This document shows positions 25,070 through 34,021 of a stretch of 64,000 nt of DNA, piece by piece (positions within the stretch are counted from its first letter, which is position 1; each line of letters opens with the position of its first letter). The stretch is taken from assembly GCF_018070345.1 (NCBI RefSeq), contig NZ_JAGPXX010000002.1:372001-436000 (forward strand). Direction: 5' to 3'. Under the pieces are notes generated by a model. That model was not told the origin of the DNA. It worked only from the letters and a program-made list of their open reading frames with translations, and searched no databases. The DNA is from Streptomyces sp. F63 (GTDB lineage: Bacteria > Actinomycetota > Actinomycetes > Streptomycetales > Streptomycetaceae). The translations under genes were made by a program, and so were the position numbers.

Positions 25070-26053
25070 TCAGGCCGCGGAGAAGAGCGCTCCGAGCCGC
25101 GGCCGGTGCGGCACCGGGTGCGCCAGCAGCCGCAGCCCTTCGCGGACGGTCACCTGGTTGGCGGTGAGCACGGGCTTGCCGAGCTCCGCCTCCAGCCGGG
25201 CGATGTACGCGGCGGTGTGCAGGGCGGTGTCCGGCAGCAGCACGGCCTGTGCCGCGGGGTGGTCGCCCGCGCGGGCGAGGGCCCGTACCTCCTCCCAGCC
25301 CCAGGTGCCGACCTCGGCGGCCGTGATGATGCCGCTGCCGCGCATCGCCACGACCTCCGTGCCGAAGGACTTCAGGAAGGCGGTGAACAGCTCGGCGACG
25401 TCCTCCGGATAGGTGGCGGCGACCGCCACCCGTTCCAGGCCCAGGTCGCCGAGGGCGTGGGCGAAGGCGAAGGAGGTGCTGGAGGCCGGCAGTCCGGCCA
25501 CCTGCGCCAGCTCCCGCGCCTGTTCCTGTGCGCCGTCACGGCCGAAGACGAAGCTGGCACTGGTGCACGCCCAGACGACGGCCTGTGCGCCCCGCGCCCG
25601 CAGATCGGCGACCCGGGCCGCGAGCCGGGCGGCCGAGCCCATCTCCAGCAGGGCGTCGACACGGTGGGCGTCCTCTCCGATGTCGGTGTGGACGAGCGGC
25701 AGCCGGACCGCGGGGGAGGCACCGGTGACGGCTCCGGCCAGACCGAGGACACCGTCCTGCGCCTCCGCCCCGTCCGCGGTGGGGGCGGTCTCCGGTGCCG
25801 TGCCGCGGCCGTCGCCCGGATCCGCGCCGGCCAGCATGGCTTCCAGGCGCGGGTAGTCGTCCTCCGCGGAGTACCCCGGGTACAGGAAGCCGACGGTCGC
25901 CGCGCCGGCGCCCGTCCCGTCCGCCCCGTGCTCCGCCGCCCCGTGCTCAGCCGCCCCGTGCGCGGAGCGGGCCGCGGCCGTCTCCGGCGTCGTGCCCGCC
26001 GCCGTGCCGGGCGCCGTACCGGGGGTGGCGCCGGGGGTCGTCAGCTCTGCCAT
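25070..26053 (-). CDS. Asp/Glu racemase-superfamily protein (maleate isomerase/arylmalonate decarboxylase-like), one catalytic Cys missing
   Basis: The 327-residue protein belongs to the maleate cis-trans isomerase/arylmalonate decarboxylase branch. After a low-complexity Thr/Ala/His start (1-50), the body has VGFLYPGYSAEDDYP, LVHTDIGE, WACTSASFVFG (Cys163), VAVAATYPEDV and KPVLTANQVTVREGL. Family members use one or two active-site cysteines; the second position here reads LLPDTALHT, with Asp275 where the paralogue has Cys194. It could thus be a decarboxylase or a changed enzyme rather than an isomerase. The ATG at 26053 is the best start seen. It is the second gene of a two-gene operon, 129 bases after its paralogue. 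Confidence 0.82.
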   Translation of the reverse strand: MAELTTPGATPGTAPGTAAGTTPETAAARSAHGAAEHGAAEHGADGTGAGAATVGFLYPGYSAEDDYPRLEAMLAGADPGDGRGTAPETAPTADGAEAQDGVLGLAGAVTGASPAVRLPLVHTDIGEDAHRVDALLEMGSAARLAARVADLRARGAQAVVWACTSASFVFGRDGAQEQARELAQVAGLPASSTSFAFAHALGDLGLERVAVAATYPEDVAELFTAFLKSFGTEVVAMRGSGIITAAEVGTWGWEEVRALARAGDHPAAQAVLLPDTALHTAAYIARLEAELGKPVLTANQVTVREGLRLLAHPVPHRPRLGALFSAA

Positions 26054-26182
26054 GCGTCTCGCTCTCCTGCCTGTTCGGTCTCGCTGTTGCCTGTCGCCCC
26101 CGTCGTCTCCGCCGCCCCTCCCTCCCGCCGTACGTGCCACACGCGGCCCCCGTGCCGTACGGGCCGAACGCGCCGCACGGGG

Positions 26183-27274
26183 TCAGAGGGGCGCCGGGCC
26201 CGCCGGATCGTCCGGGTACAGGGGTGCGTCCAGGGCGTCCGCCGCCTCCGTCTCGGCCCCCACCCCGCCCGGCGCCCCCGCGAACGCCGCCTCCGGCTCC
26301 CCCCGCACGTCCCCGAACGGCAGCACGGCGCCGAGCCCTTCCGGGCCGGTCACTCCCGGGCCTGCCGCTCCGGGGCCTGCCGCTCCCGGTCCGAACACGG
26401 CCGGGCCGATCACGGCCGGGCCGCCGAGGGTGGCCGCCGCTCCCGGGGTCTCCTCCTCAGCGGCGGACGGAGCGGGGGGCACGGCCCGCGGCGGCGCCGG
26501 CGGTGGGGCCGTGGCCGTCATCGACGCCGGGCCCCGTCTGGCCACCGGGTCGAGCAGCGCCTGGTAGGGCCCCACCGCCCGCTCCCCGATCCGTCGCAAC
26601 GCCGACCACATGGTCACCTGATTGGCCGACAGGACGGGCATCCGCAGCTCCGCCTCCAGCTGCGGGATGGCGTCGTACGTCGGCAGGTTCGTGCAGCTGA
26701 TGAAGAGGGCGTCCGCTCCATGGGTGACGGCCCGCCGGGCCATCTCCACCACGGACCGGTAGGAGACCTTCCAGATGTGGCAGGTCAGCCCGAGGAACTC
26801 GCGGTCGGTGACGGTGACCCCGCCCTCCGCCAGATAGTCCTCCAGGGCCTGGGTGACGGAGGCGGTGTACGGCGTGACCAGCGCGATCCGCCGGGCCCCG
26901 ATCTCCGCCAGCGCCTCCAGCAGGGCTCCGGAGGTGGTGAGGGCCGGGATCTCACCCGCCTGGGCCATCGCGGCGCACATGGCGCGCTCGCCGGCCAGGC
27001 CGCCGACGAAGCTGCCGGAGGTGCAGGCGTAGGCCACGACCTCGGGGCTGACCGCGCGCAGCGTGTGTGTGGCCTCCCGGAGGGTCTCGTGCTCACTGAC
27101 CAGCCGGGCCAGGTCGAGGCTGACCTCGACCGGCACGAACGGCGTACGGGTCAGGTGCAGCGACACCTGGTCGGGGGCCCAGCGCCACAGCTCCCGGTCC
27201 AGCGCGAAATCGAACGGTGCGACGACACCCACGCCGCGTTGCGGGCGCGGGCCCCCCAGAAAAGAGATGTCCAT
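26183..27274 (-). CDS. Maleate cis-trans isomerase family protein with long acidic-proline tail
   Basis: This 363-residue paralogue of the previous protein keeps both cysteines of maleate isomerases: Cys84 in YACTSGSF and Cys194 in FISCTNLPTYD. The family interconverts maleate and fumarate or acts on related 2-substituted malonates through a thiol-stabilised enediolate. The ectoine-cluster protein EutA is another member. The catalytic part ends near residue 253; about 110 further residues of Pro/Ala/Gly/Glu are unconserved and probably disordered. It is the first gene leftward of the divergent promoter shared with the dehydrogenase gene, so the two arms are probably co-regulated. Confidence 0.85.
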   Translation of the reverse strand: MDISFLGGPRPQRGVGVVAPFDFALDRELWRWAPDQVSLHLTRTPFVPVEVSLDLARLVSEHETLREATHTLRAVSPEVVAYACTSGSFVGGLAGERAMCAAMAQAGEIPALTTSGALLEALAEIGARRIALVTPYTASVTQALEDYLAEGGVTVTDREFLGLTCHIWKVSYRSVVEMARRAVTHGADALFISCTNLPTYDAIPQLEAELRMPVLSANQVTMWSALRRIGERAVGPYQALLDPVARRGPASMTATAPPPAPPRAVPPAPSAAEEETPGAAATLGGPAVIGPAVFGPGAAGPGAAGPGVTGPEGLGAVLPFGDVRGEPEAAFAGAPGGVGAETEAADALDAPLYPDDPAGPAPL

Positions 27275-27399
27275 TCCGAAGCCCCAATACGAACGGAGGG
27301 CAGGGCCGAAGCCGAGGAAAGAGGGCGGTACCACAGAACAGAAAGCCGTGCACGCCGAGGCGCCGGGACAGAGGCCGGCACGGGCTTACCCGGGTCGGC

Positions 27400-27439
27400 A
27401 ATACCCGTATTGACGAAGGTAGTTTCCGGTCCCTAGCGT
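27400..27439 (+). promoter_or_regulatory. Promoter and palindrome before the dehydrogenase-amidase operon
   Basis: A -35 TTGACG (27410-27415) and -10 TAGCGT (27434-27439) with 18-base spacing point toward the dehydrogenase gene. The inverted repeat AATAC-CC-GTATT (27400-27411) touches the -35. It is a candidate site for the IclR regulator encoded at 34177, placed between the divergent isomerase and dehydrogenase operons. I did not find the same palindrome before the transporter genes. Confidence 0.5.
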
Positions 27440-27518
27440 GGTCAATCCCAGTTCTCCCGCCGTTTTTCCGGCTCCTCTCCAGCGAAGCGGAGAGACGTTT
27501 CGAAATGGTTTCCCATCC

Positions 27519-28487
27519 ATGACCGACAGCACCCTGCTCGTCCTCGGCGGCGAGCCCGCCCCCCGGCTCGACCGGCTCTCCGGCCGCGCCCGCGTCGTGC
27601 ACGCCCGCGACGCGGAGTCGCTGGCGGCGCTCCTGCCGGCGGCCGACGCCCTGCTGGTGTGGGACTTCACCAGCGACGCTCTGCGCGATGCCTGGCCCGG
27701 AGCGGGCCGCAGGCCGCGCTGGGTGCACACCGCCAGCGCGGGCGTGGACCGGCTGCTCTTCCCGGAGCTGACGGCCTCGGACACCGTGGTGACCAACGCC
27801 CGGGGGATCTTCGAGCAGCCCATCGCGGAGTACGTCGCCGGACTCGTCCTCGCCTTGGCCAAGGATTTTCCGGGCAGTTGGGAACTCCAGCAACAGCGGC
27901 GATGGCGGCACCGGGAAACCATGCGGCTCGCGGGAAGCCGCGCGGTCGTATCCGGCTCGGGCCCGATCGGCCGGGCCATCGGCCGCACGCTCGCGGCACT
28001 GGGTGTCGCCGTGGAACTCGTCGGGCGCACCCCGCGGGAAAACGACGCGGAATTCTCTCGGGTGCACGGCGGCGGCGCGCTGAAAGATCTTCTCCCTTCC
28101 GCCGACTGGGTGATTGCCGCGGCTCCGCTGACGGAGGAGACCCACGGAATGTTCGACGCGGAAGCTTTTTCGCTCATGCGTCCGACGGCCCGGTTCGTCA
28201 ATGTGGGGCGCGGGCAACTCGTGGTCGAGCGTGATCTGACGGAGGCCCTGGCCAAGGGCTCGCTCGCGGGTGCCGCACTGGACGTCTTCGAGGAGGAGCC
28301 GCTCCCGCCGGACAGCCCGCTGTGGGACGCCCCGGGGCTGCTGGTGTCCCCGCACATGAGCGGGGACACGGTGGGCTGGCGCGACGCCCTGGCCGATCAG
28401 TTCATGGACAACTTCGACCGGTGGGTGGCGGGGAAGCCGCTGCTCAACGTGGTCGACAAGCGGCTCGGTTACGTACCGGTGCCCTGA
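27519..28487 (+). CDS. D-2-hydroxyacid dehydrogenase, NAD(P)-dependent
   Basis: The 322-residue enzyme reduces 2-oxoacids to D-2-hydroxyacids or the reverse. The N-terminal substrate lobe is short; the Rossmann domain has a GSGPIGRAIGRTL dinucleotide motif near residue 147, with Ser rather than Gly at its first changed position. FVNVGRGQLV near 227 and ALDVFEEEPLP near 254 are the catalytic-side motifs, and His in SPHMSG near 282 is the expected acid. The ATG at 27519 gives MTDSTLLVLGG; it lies behind the promoter at 27410-27439. It is followed after 28 bases by the amidase gene. The substrate is probably an intermediate of this cluster's pathway. Confidence 0.88.
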   Translation: MTDSTLLVLGGEPAPRLDRLSGRARVVHARDAESLAALLPAADALLVWDFTSDALRDAWPGAGRRPRWVHTASAGVDRLLFPELTASDTVVTNARGIFEQPIAEYVAGLVLALAKDFPGSWELQQQRRWRHRETMRLAGSRAVVSGSGPIGRAIGRTLAALGVAVELVGRTPRENDAEFSRVHGGGALKDLLPSADWVIAAAPLTEETHGMFDAEAFSLMRPTARFVNVGRGQLVVERDLTEALAKGSLAGAALDVFEEEPLPPDSPLWDAPGLLVSPHMSGDTVGWRDALADQFMDNFDRWVAGKPLLNVVDKRLGYVPVP

Positions 28488-28515
28488 GCTCTCCCCCGCA
28501 TCCCTGGAGGCCCCG

Positions 28516-29940
28516 ATGACCGAGCTGTGCGACCTCACGGCCACCCGACTGCTCGCGGGCTACGCCACCCGCGCCTTCTCCCCCGTCGAGGCCGTCCGCG
28601 CCGTGCTGGAGCGGATCGAGCGGACGGAACCCGTGGTGGGCGCCCATGTGCGGGTGAACGCCGAGAGTGCCCTGGCGCAGGCCGCCGAGTCCGAGCGGCG
28701 CTGGCTGCGCGGCGAGCCGGCCGGGCTGGTCGACGGCGTGCCGGTGTCCGTGAAGGACCTGCTGCTGCTGCGCGGCGCGCCCACCCTGCGGGGTTCGCGC
28801 ACCGTGGACGCCGGCGACCCGGCGGCCTGGCGGGAGGACGCCCCGGCGGTGGCCCGGCTGCGGGAGCACGGCGCGGTGTTCACCGGCAAGACGACGACCC
28901 CGGAGTTCGGCTGGAAGGGGGTCACCGACAGCCCGCGGCACGGAGTGACCGTCAATCCGTACGATCCGCGCCGCACGGCGGGCGGGTCGAGCGGCGGCAG
29001 CGCGGCGGCGGTCGCGCTCGGCGCGGGGCCGCTGAGCCTGGGCACGGACGGCGGCGGCTCGGTCCGCATCCCCGGCTCCTTCTGCGGGATCTTCGCGCTG
29101 AAGCCGACCTACGGCCGGGTGCCGCTCTACCCGGCGAGCCCCTTCGGCACCCTGGCCCATGTGGGCCCGATGACGCGGGACGCCCGGGACGCGGCGCTGA
29201 TGATGGACGTGATCACGGGCCCGGACTGGCGCGACTGGTCGCAGTCAGACCGGGTGCCGGCCGACTTCGCGGCGGGTCTGGCCCGCGGTACGGAGGCGGT
29301 GTCCGGGCTGCGCGTGGCGTACAGCGCCTCGTTCGGGGGGCGGGTGCCCGTCGAGCCGCGGGTGGCGGCCGCGGTACGCCGGGTGGTGGACCTGCTGTCC
29401 GCGCTGGGGGCCCGGGTGGAGGAGGCCGAACCGCCGCTCGCGGAGGACCCGGTGGAGGCGTTCCACACCCTGTGGTTCAGCGGGGTCGCGCGGGTGGTGC
29501 AGCCGCTCGGCCCCGAGCGGCTGGAACTGCTGGAGCCGGCGCTGCGCGAGGTCGTGGAGCGGGGCGCGGCGTACAGCGCGCTGGACTATCTGACGGCGGT
29601 GGACGTCCGGATGGCGCTGGGCCGCGAGATGGGCCGCTTCCACGACACCTACGACCTGCTGGTGACGCCGACGATGCCGGGCACCGCGTTCGAGGCGGGC
29701 GCCGAGGTGCCCAAGGGCTCCGGGCACACGCGGTGGACGGGCTGGACGCCGTTCACGTATCCGTTCAACCTCACGCAGCAGCCCGCCGCGACCGTGCCCT
29801 GCGGGCTGGACGGCGAGGGGCTGCCGATCGGGGTGCAGCTGGTGGGGGCGCGGCACGCGGACGGCCTGGTGCTGCGCGCGGCGCACGCGCTGTACGAGGC
29901 GGGGGTCGCGGACGAGGTGCCGCCGCCCGCCGCGGGCTGA
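28516..29940 (+). CDS. Amidase-signature family amidase
   Basis: The 474-residue protein hydrolyses an amide to acid and ammonia. The Ser-cisSer-Lys triad is present: Lys80 in VSVKDL, the GGSSGGS pair (Ser158/159) and nucleophile Ser182 in DGGGSVRIPGSFCG. Length is standard and there is no signal peptide. TGGAGG lies before the ATG. It shares a message with the dehydrogenase upstream. The specificity of this family cannot be read from sequence. In this setting a maleamate- or malonamate-like half-amide, giving a diacid for the neighbouring isomerase/decarboxylase-like enzymes, is a reasonable inference. Confidence 0.9.
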   Translation: MTELCDLTATRLLAGYATRAFSPVEAVRAVLERIERTEPVVGAHVRVNAESALAQAAESERRWLRGEPAGLVDGVPVSVKDLLLLRGAPTLRGSRTVDAGDPAAWREDAPAVARLREHGAVFTGKTTTPEFGWKGVTDSPRHGVTVNPYDPRRTAGGSSGGSAAAVALGAGPLSLGTDGGGSVRIPGSFCGIFALKPTYGRVPLYPASPFGTLAHVGPMTRDARDAALMMDVITGPDWRDWSQSDRVPADFAAGLARGTEAVSGLRVAYSASFGGRVPVEPRVAAAVRRVVDLLSALGARVEEAEPPLAEDPVEAFHTLWFSGVARVVQPLGPERLELLEPALREVVERGAAYSALDYLTAVDVRMALGREMGRFHDTYDLLVTPTMPGTAFEAGAEVPKGSGHTRWTGWTPFTYPFNLTQQPAATVPCGLDGEGLPIGVQLVGARHADGLVLRAAHALYEAGVADEVPPPAAG

Positions 29941-30072
29941 ACCGGGCCGGTGGCGCGGGCCGGCCGGACGGACGGCGCACGGGCCGGGCGGACGGCGGGC
30001 GGACGGCGCACGGGCCGGCCGGGCGCGCGTCCTCGCGGGACGGCGCCGGGCCGGGCCGCGGGGGCCTTGCGC

Positions 30073-30597
30073 TCAGGCCCGCCGGAAGGTGAGGCTCTCC
30101 CCCAGCGCTCCGGCCCGCCACAGGTCCTGGCAGGCGTCGGCCATCCGGTCGAGGCCGTCGACGACCGCGCCCCAGACGATGCCGGGGACCCAGCCGGCGT
30201 CCCCGTTGATCAGCAGATTGTTCCGCTCGTAGAACAGCGCGAGGTCGATGACCTGCCGCTGCCCGCGGTGCCCGGCCTGCTCCTCGTAGCCGTAGGACTT
30301 CGTGCCGAGCTGGGTGTCGGTGAAGGTGAAGTAGCAGAGGTCGCCGGGGATCGGGGTGATCGTCGGGTTCTCCAGCGGGGGTTCGGCCGGGGCGAACGGG
30401 GACAGCAGGGTGTAGATCTCGTTCCGCGCGTACTTGGCGTGGTAGACGTCGCCGCTGAGCGGCAGCGCGTTCCAGACGGCTTCGCAGGTGATCGGGGCTC
30501 GGTCGTCGAGGAGGCGCGCGGTGCAGGTCACACCGCGTTTGGCCAGGGACACCTCGATGTGCCGGGCGGAGCGGTCACGGGGTGCGGAGTCGGTCAT
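30073..30597 (-). CDS. DUF3830 family protein (cyclophilin-like fold)
   Basis: This 174-residue protein matches DUF3830: IEVSLAKRGVTCTARLLDDRAPITCEAVWNALP, DVYHAKYARNEIYTLL, PIPGDLCYFTF and ERNNLLINGDAGWVPGIVWG. Members have a cyclophilin-like fold and occur beside ABC importers and amidohydrolase or racemase genes, without a proven role. AGGAG precedes the ATG. It is divergent from the binding-protein gene and convergent with the amidase gene, and so has its own promoter in 30598-30763. Confidence 0.82.
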   Translation of the reverse strand: MTDSAPRDRSARHIEVSLAKRGVTCTARLLDDRAPITCEAVWNALPLSGDVYHAKYARNEIYTLLSPFAPAEPPLENPTITPIPGDLCYFTFTDTQLGTKSYGYEEQAGHRGQRQVIDLALFYERNNLLINGDAGWVPGIVWGAVVDGLDRMADACQDLWRAGALGESLTFRRA

Positions 30598-30763
30598 TCG
30601 GATGCTCCTGTCAGTCGTCCCGGACGGGTCCCGGCCGGTGCGGATCCGGGGCTCTTATGGTGACGCAAGTGGATCAATGACAACAGAACCGGCGGCGGTC
30701 TCAGCTCGGTTAAGGCTGGAAAAGAGCGGCATGAATTCTTGCTCTCCGGGTAGCGAGCCGCCC

Positions 30764-31663
30764 ATGGCTCGACCACGCGGGAACGATACGTACCGGATCG
30801 GCCGCCGCTCCCTGCTCGCAGGAGTGGCGGCTTTGAGCGCGTTGGGGGCGGTCGGTTGCAGCCGGGTGTCCACCGCGGACGTCAAGGACGGGGGAGATCT
30901 TCTGGAGCGCCTACGGGCGCAGGGTGTTGTGAAACTGGGGCTGGCCGGCGAGCAGCCGTACAGCTACATCGGCAAGGACGGCGAGATGACCGGCTACGCG
31001 CCGGAGGTGGCCGCCCGCATCTTCGAACGGCTCGGGGTGCCGAAGGTCCAGCCGTTCCCGACGGAGTTCGGTTCGCTGATCTCCGGTCTGAACTCGCAGC
31101 AGTTCGATGTGGTCGCCGCCGGGATGTACATCAATCCCGAACGCTGCCAGCAGGTGCTCTTCGCGGACCCCGAGTACCAGATGCTCGACGCCTTCATCGT
31201 CCGCAAGGGCAACCCCAAAAACCTCAACAACTACCAGGACGTCGCCGAGGCCGGCGCGACCCTCGCGACGGGCGTCGGTTATGCCGAGATCGGCTACGCC
31301 CAGGACGCCGGGGTCGAGAAGATCATGACCCTGCCGGATCAGCTGGCCGGGCTTCTCGCCGTCGAGCAGGGCCGCGCCGACGTCTTCGCGGGCACGGCCG
31401 TGACCGTGCGCAACGTCATCAAGGAGACGAAGTCGAAGCGCGTGGAGGCGACGGAGGAGATCCAGCCGGTCGTCGACGGCGAGCCCGTCGTGGACGCCGG
31501 CGCCTTCGCCTTCCGTAAAGCGGAAACGAATCTTCGGGATGCCTTCAACCGCGAACTCCACAAGATGAAGGACAGCGGTGAGCTTCTGCGGATCATGCGG
31601 CCCTTCGGTTTCACGGAGGAGCAGATGACGGATCTGACCGCAGAGGAGAAGTGCGCGCCATGA
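30764..31663 (+). CDS. ehuB: Amino-acid-type ABC transporter binding lipoprotein, EhuB-like
   Basis: The 299-residue protein captures substrate for the importer. The N-terminus has twin arginines (GRRSLLAGVAALSALGAVGC) and a lipobox, so it may be Tat-exported and lipid-anchored. The SBP_bac_3 body has KLGLAGEQPYSYIGKDGEMT, GYAPEVAARIF and QFDVVAAGMYINPERCQ, as in ectoine-binding EhuB proteins. The start at 30764 gives the typical MARPRGNDTYRIGRR; an ATG at 30731 has a slightly better ribosome site and would add 11 residues. The next gene overlaps by four bases. Ectoine as ligand is doubtful because no ectoine-degradation enzymes accompany it. Confidence 0.82.
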   Translation: MARPRGNDTYRIGRRSLLAGVAALSALGAVGCSRVSTADVKDGGDLLERLRAQGVVKLGLAGEQPYSYIGKDGEMTGYAPEVAARIFERLGVPKVQPFPTEFGSLISGLNSQQFDVVAAGMYINPERCQQVLFADPEYQMLDAFIVRKGNPKNLNNYQDVAEAGATLATGVGYAEIGYAQDAGVEKIMTLPDQLAGLLAVEQGRADVFAGTAVTVRNVIKETKSKRVEATEEIQPVVDGEPVVDAGAFAFRKAETNLRDAFNRELHKMKDSGELLRIMRPFGFTEEQMTDLTAEEKCAP

Positions 31664-32406
31664 GTGAGATCACCTGGGGTTTGTGGGAACTCCTCCTCAA
31701 GGGCCTCTGGGTCACCGTCCAGCTGACGGTCTACAGCGCGGCCCTCGGCGCCGTCGTCGCCTTCACGGTCGGCATCGCCCGGACGCACCGGCTGTGGATC
31801 GTCCGTTTCCTCTCCGGCCTCTACATGGAGATCTTCCGGGGCACCTCCGCCCTGGTGCTGATGTTCTGGCTGTTCTTCGTCCTGCCGGTCGCCTTCGGCT
31901 GGCAGCTGCTGCCGCTGTGGGCGGCCACGCTGGCGCTGGGCCTGTCCTACGGCGCGTACGGCTCGGAGGTCGTGCGCGGCGCCGTGCAGGCGGTGTCGCC
32001 GGCGCAGCGCGAGGCGGGGATCGCGCTCAGCTTCACCCCGATGCAGCGGATGCGGCGGATCATCCTGCCGCAGGCCTGGCCGGAGATGCTGCCGCCCTTC
32101 AACAACCTGCTGATCGAGCTGCTCAAGGGCACCGCCCTGGTGTCGATCATGGGTGTCGGCGACATGGCCTTCGGCGCCTCGCTGATCCGCAACGCGACCG
32201 GGGAGAGCGCGCCCGTCTACACGATCATCCTGGTGATGTACTTCGTGCTCGCCTTCGTCCTGACCCGCGGGATGCGGGTGGTCGAGCGCGGCGCGAAGGC
32301 CCGGGTCGGGCAGCGGCCCGCGAAGGGCGGCGGGCTGCTGAGCAGGCTCAATCTCCGTGAGCGCACCGACATCTCGGCCGACGCGGCCGGCGCTGGGGGT
32401 ATCTGA
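31660..32406 (+). CDS. ehuC: ABC transporter permease, EhuC-like
   Basis: This 248-residue permease has about five membrane helices and the HisM-type EAA loop (REAGIALSFTPMQRMRRIILPQ near 120). It forms the channel with the next gene product. The ATG overlaps the binding-protein stop, and its TGA overlaps the next ATG by one base, so the subunits are made in balance. A polar tail (about 210-248) is family-typical. Confidence 0.85.
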   Translation: MSEITWGLWELLLKGLWVTVQLTVYSAALGAVVAFTVGIARTHRLWIVRFLSGLYMEIFRGTSALVLMFWLFFVLPVAFGWQLLPLWAATLALGLSYGAYGSEVVRGAVQAVSPAQREAGIALSFTPMQRMRRIILPQAWPEMLPPFNNLLIELLKGTALVSIMGVGDMAFGASLIRNATGESAPVYTIILVMYFVLAFVLTRGMRVVERGAKARVGQRPAKGGGLLSRLNLRERTDISADAAGAGGI

Positions 32407-33056
32407 TGCAGTGGGACTGGTCGGCCGTCGCCGACTTCATGCCGGACTTCTGGCGGGGTCTCCTCGTCACCCTCCAGGCGCTGGTGCTGGGCTCGCTCAT
32501 CGCCTTCACCCTCGGCCTCTTCTGGGCGCTGGCGCAGCGTTCGCCGCTGCGGGCGGTGCGCTGGCCGGTGCAGATGTTCACGGAGTTCATCCGGAACACA
32601 CCGCTGCTGGTGCAGCTCTTCTTCCTCTACTACGTGCTGCCCGAGTGGGGTCTCACCTTCTCCGCACTGACCACCGGTGTCATCGGCCTCGGTCTGCACT
32701 ACTCGACGTACACCGCCGAGGTGTACCGGGCCGGCATCGAGGGTGTGCCCGTGGGTCAGTGGGAGGCCGCCACCGCGCTGAGCCTGCCGCGGACGCGCAC
32801 CTGGTCCGCGGTGATCCTGCCGCAGGCGATCCGGCGCGTCGTGCCCGCACTCGGCAACTACGTCATCGCGATGCTGAAGGACTCGCCGATGATCGCCACG
32901 ATCGGTGTGCTGGAGATGCTCGGCGAGGCCCGCCAGTTCGGGTCCGAGACCTTCGTCATGACCGAGCCGATCACGGTCGTCGGCATCGCCTTCATCCTCA
33001 TCGCCTACCCGGCTTCCCTCCTCATGCGAGCCCTGGAGCGTCGTCTTGTCCGCTGA
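32406..33056 (+). CDS. ehuD: ABC transporter permease, EhuD-like
   Basis: The 216-residue second permease carries EFIRNTPLLVQLFFLYYVLP, a highly conserved stretch of polar-amino-acid permeases, and the EAA loop WEAATALSLPRTRTWSAVILP near 120-140. It pairs with the EhuC-like subunit. Its 3' end overlaps the ATPase gene by 11 bases. Confidence 0.86.
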   Translation: MQWDWSAVADFMPDFWRGLLVTLQALVLGSLIAFTLGLFWALAQRSPLRAVRWPVQMFTEFIRNTPLLVQLFFLYYVLPEWGLTFSALTTGVIGLGLHYSTYTAEVYRAGIEGVPVGQWEAATALSLPRTRTWSAVILPQAIRRVVPALGNYVIAMLKDSPMIATIGVLEMLGEARQFGSETFVMTEPITVVGIAFILIAYPASLLMRALERRLVR

Positions 33057-33858
33057 AAGCAGTTCCCCGAACGCGACCCCGGCCCCGGCGGCCGGCAGTG
33101 AGCTGATCCGTTTCGACGGGGTGACCAAGCGGTTCGGCAGCAACACGGTGCTGAACCACCTGGACTTCACCGTGGACGCAGGCAAGCACGTCACGCTGAT
33201 CGGCCCCTCGGGCTCCGGCAAGACGACGATCCTGCGGCTGCTGATGACGCTGCTGAAGCCGGACGAGGGCACCATCTCCGTCGACGGCGAACACCTCACC
33301 CACGAGGAGAAGAACGGCAAGCTCGTCCCGGCGGGCGAGCGGCACACCCGCGAGGTGCGCAAGAAGATCGGCATGGTCTTCCAGCAGTTCAATCTCTTCC
33401 CCAATATGAAGGTGCTCCGCAACATCACCGAGGCCCCGGTCCACGTGCTGGGGATGAGCAAGGACGAGGCCGCCGAGCGCGGCCGCGAACTGCTGGACCT
33501 GGTGGGCCTGTCGGACAAGGCCGACGCCTACCCGACCCACCTGTCCGGCGGCCAGCAGCAGCGGGTGGCCATCGCGCGGGCGCTGGCCATGCGGCCGAAG
33601 GTGCTGCTGCTCGACGAGGTGACCTCGGCGCTGGACCCGGAGCTGGTGGCCGGTGTGCTGGACGTGCTGCGGGACATCGCGCACACCACGGACATCACCA
33701 TGCTCGTCGTCACCCACGAGATGAACTTCGCGCGGGACATCTCCGACGACGTGCTGATGTTCGACGCGGGGCGGGTCATCGAGTCCGGGCCGCCGGAGAA
33801 GATCTTCTCCGAGCCGGAGCACGAGCGGACCCGGGAGTTCCTGAGCGCCGTGCTGTGA
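33046..33858 (+). CDS. ehuA: ABC transporter ATPase, EhuA-like
   Basis: This 270-residue ATPase powers the importer. Walker A is GPSGSGKTT (about 54-62), the signature LSGGQQQR is near 166, Walker B VLLLDEVTSALD near 186 and the switch histidine lies in VVTHE near 223. The start is a TTG at 33046 with GGAG upstream; it lies inside the preceding gene, so translation is coupled. The first 20 residues are an unconserved Ser/Ala/Pro leader. A strong hairpin at 33981-34021 closes the operon. Confidence 0.88.
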   Translation: MSAESSSPNATPAPAAGSELIRFDGVTKRFGSNTVLNHLDFTVDAGKHVTLIGPSGSGKTTILRLLMTLLKPDEGTISVDGEHLTHEEKNGKLVPAGERHTREVRKKIGMVFQQFNLFPNMKVLRNITEAPVHVLGMSKDEAAERGRELLDLVGLSDKADAYPTHLSGGQQQRVAIARALAMRPKVLLLDEVTSALDPELVAGVLDVLRDIAHTTDITMLVVTHEMNFARDISDDVLMFDAGRVIESGPPEKIFSEPEHERTREFLSAVL

Positions 33859-33980
33859 TTCCGCGGCGCCGCCGGGCGCGGGCCGGGGGCGTTCCCCCGG
33901 CCCCGGAGGCACCGCCGTACCGCTCCCGCGGACGGCTGTCCGGGCCTCCCGCGCCCGGCCCGTGACCACGGCATATGCCA

Positions 33981-34021
33981 GAGCGGCGCACTTCCGCGAT
34001 ACCGCGGGAAGTGCGCCGCTC
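33981..34021 (+). terminator. Terminator hairpin after the transporter operon
   Basis: A perfect 15-base stem, GAGCGGCGCACTTCC with GGAAGTGCGCCGCTC, encloses an 11-base loop and is followed by TTGTG. It lies 122 bases after the ATPase stop, in the 318-base gap before the IclR gene; the rest of that gap (33859-34176) shows only the upstream region of the regulator. Confidence 0.8.

Noticed and set aside
24770..27436. An 888-codon plus-strand frame over the two isomerase-like genes
   Set aside because: It is antisense to two well-conserved enzymes and its product has no domain.
30764..33858. Firm assignment of the importer to ectoine
   Set aside because: The family match is to Ehu proteins, but no ectoine-hydrolysing genes accompany it, so the substrate is left open.
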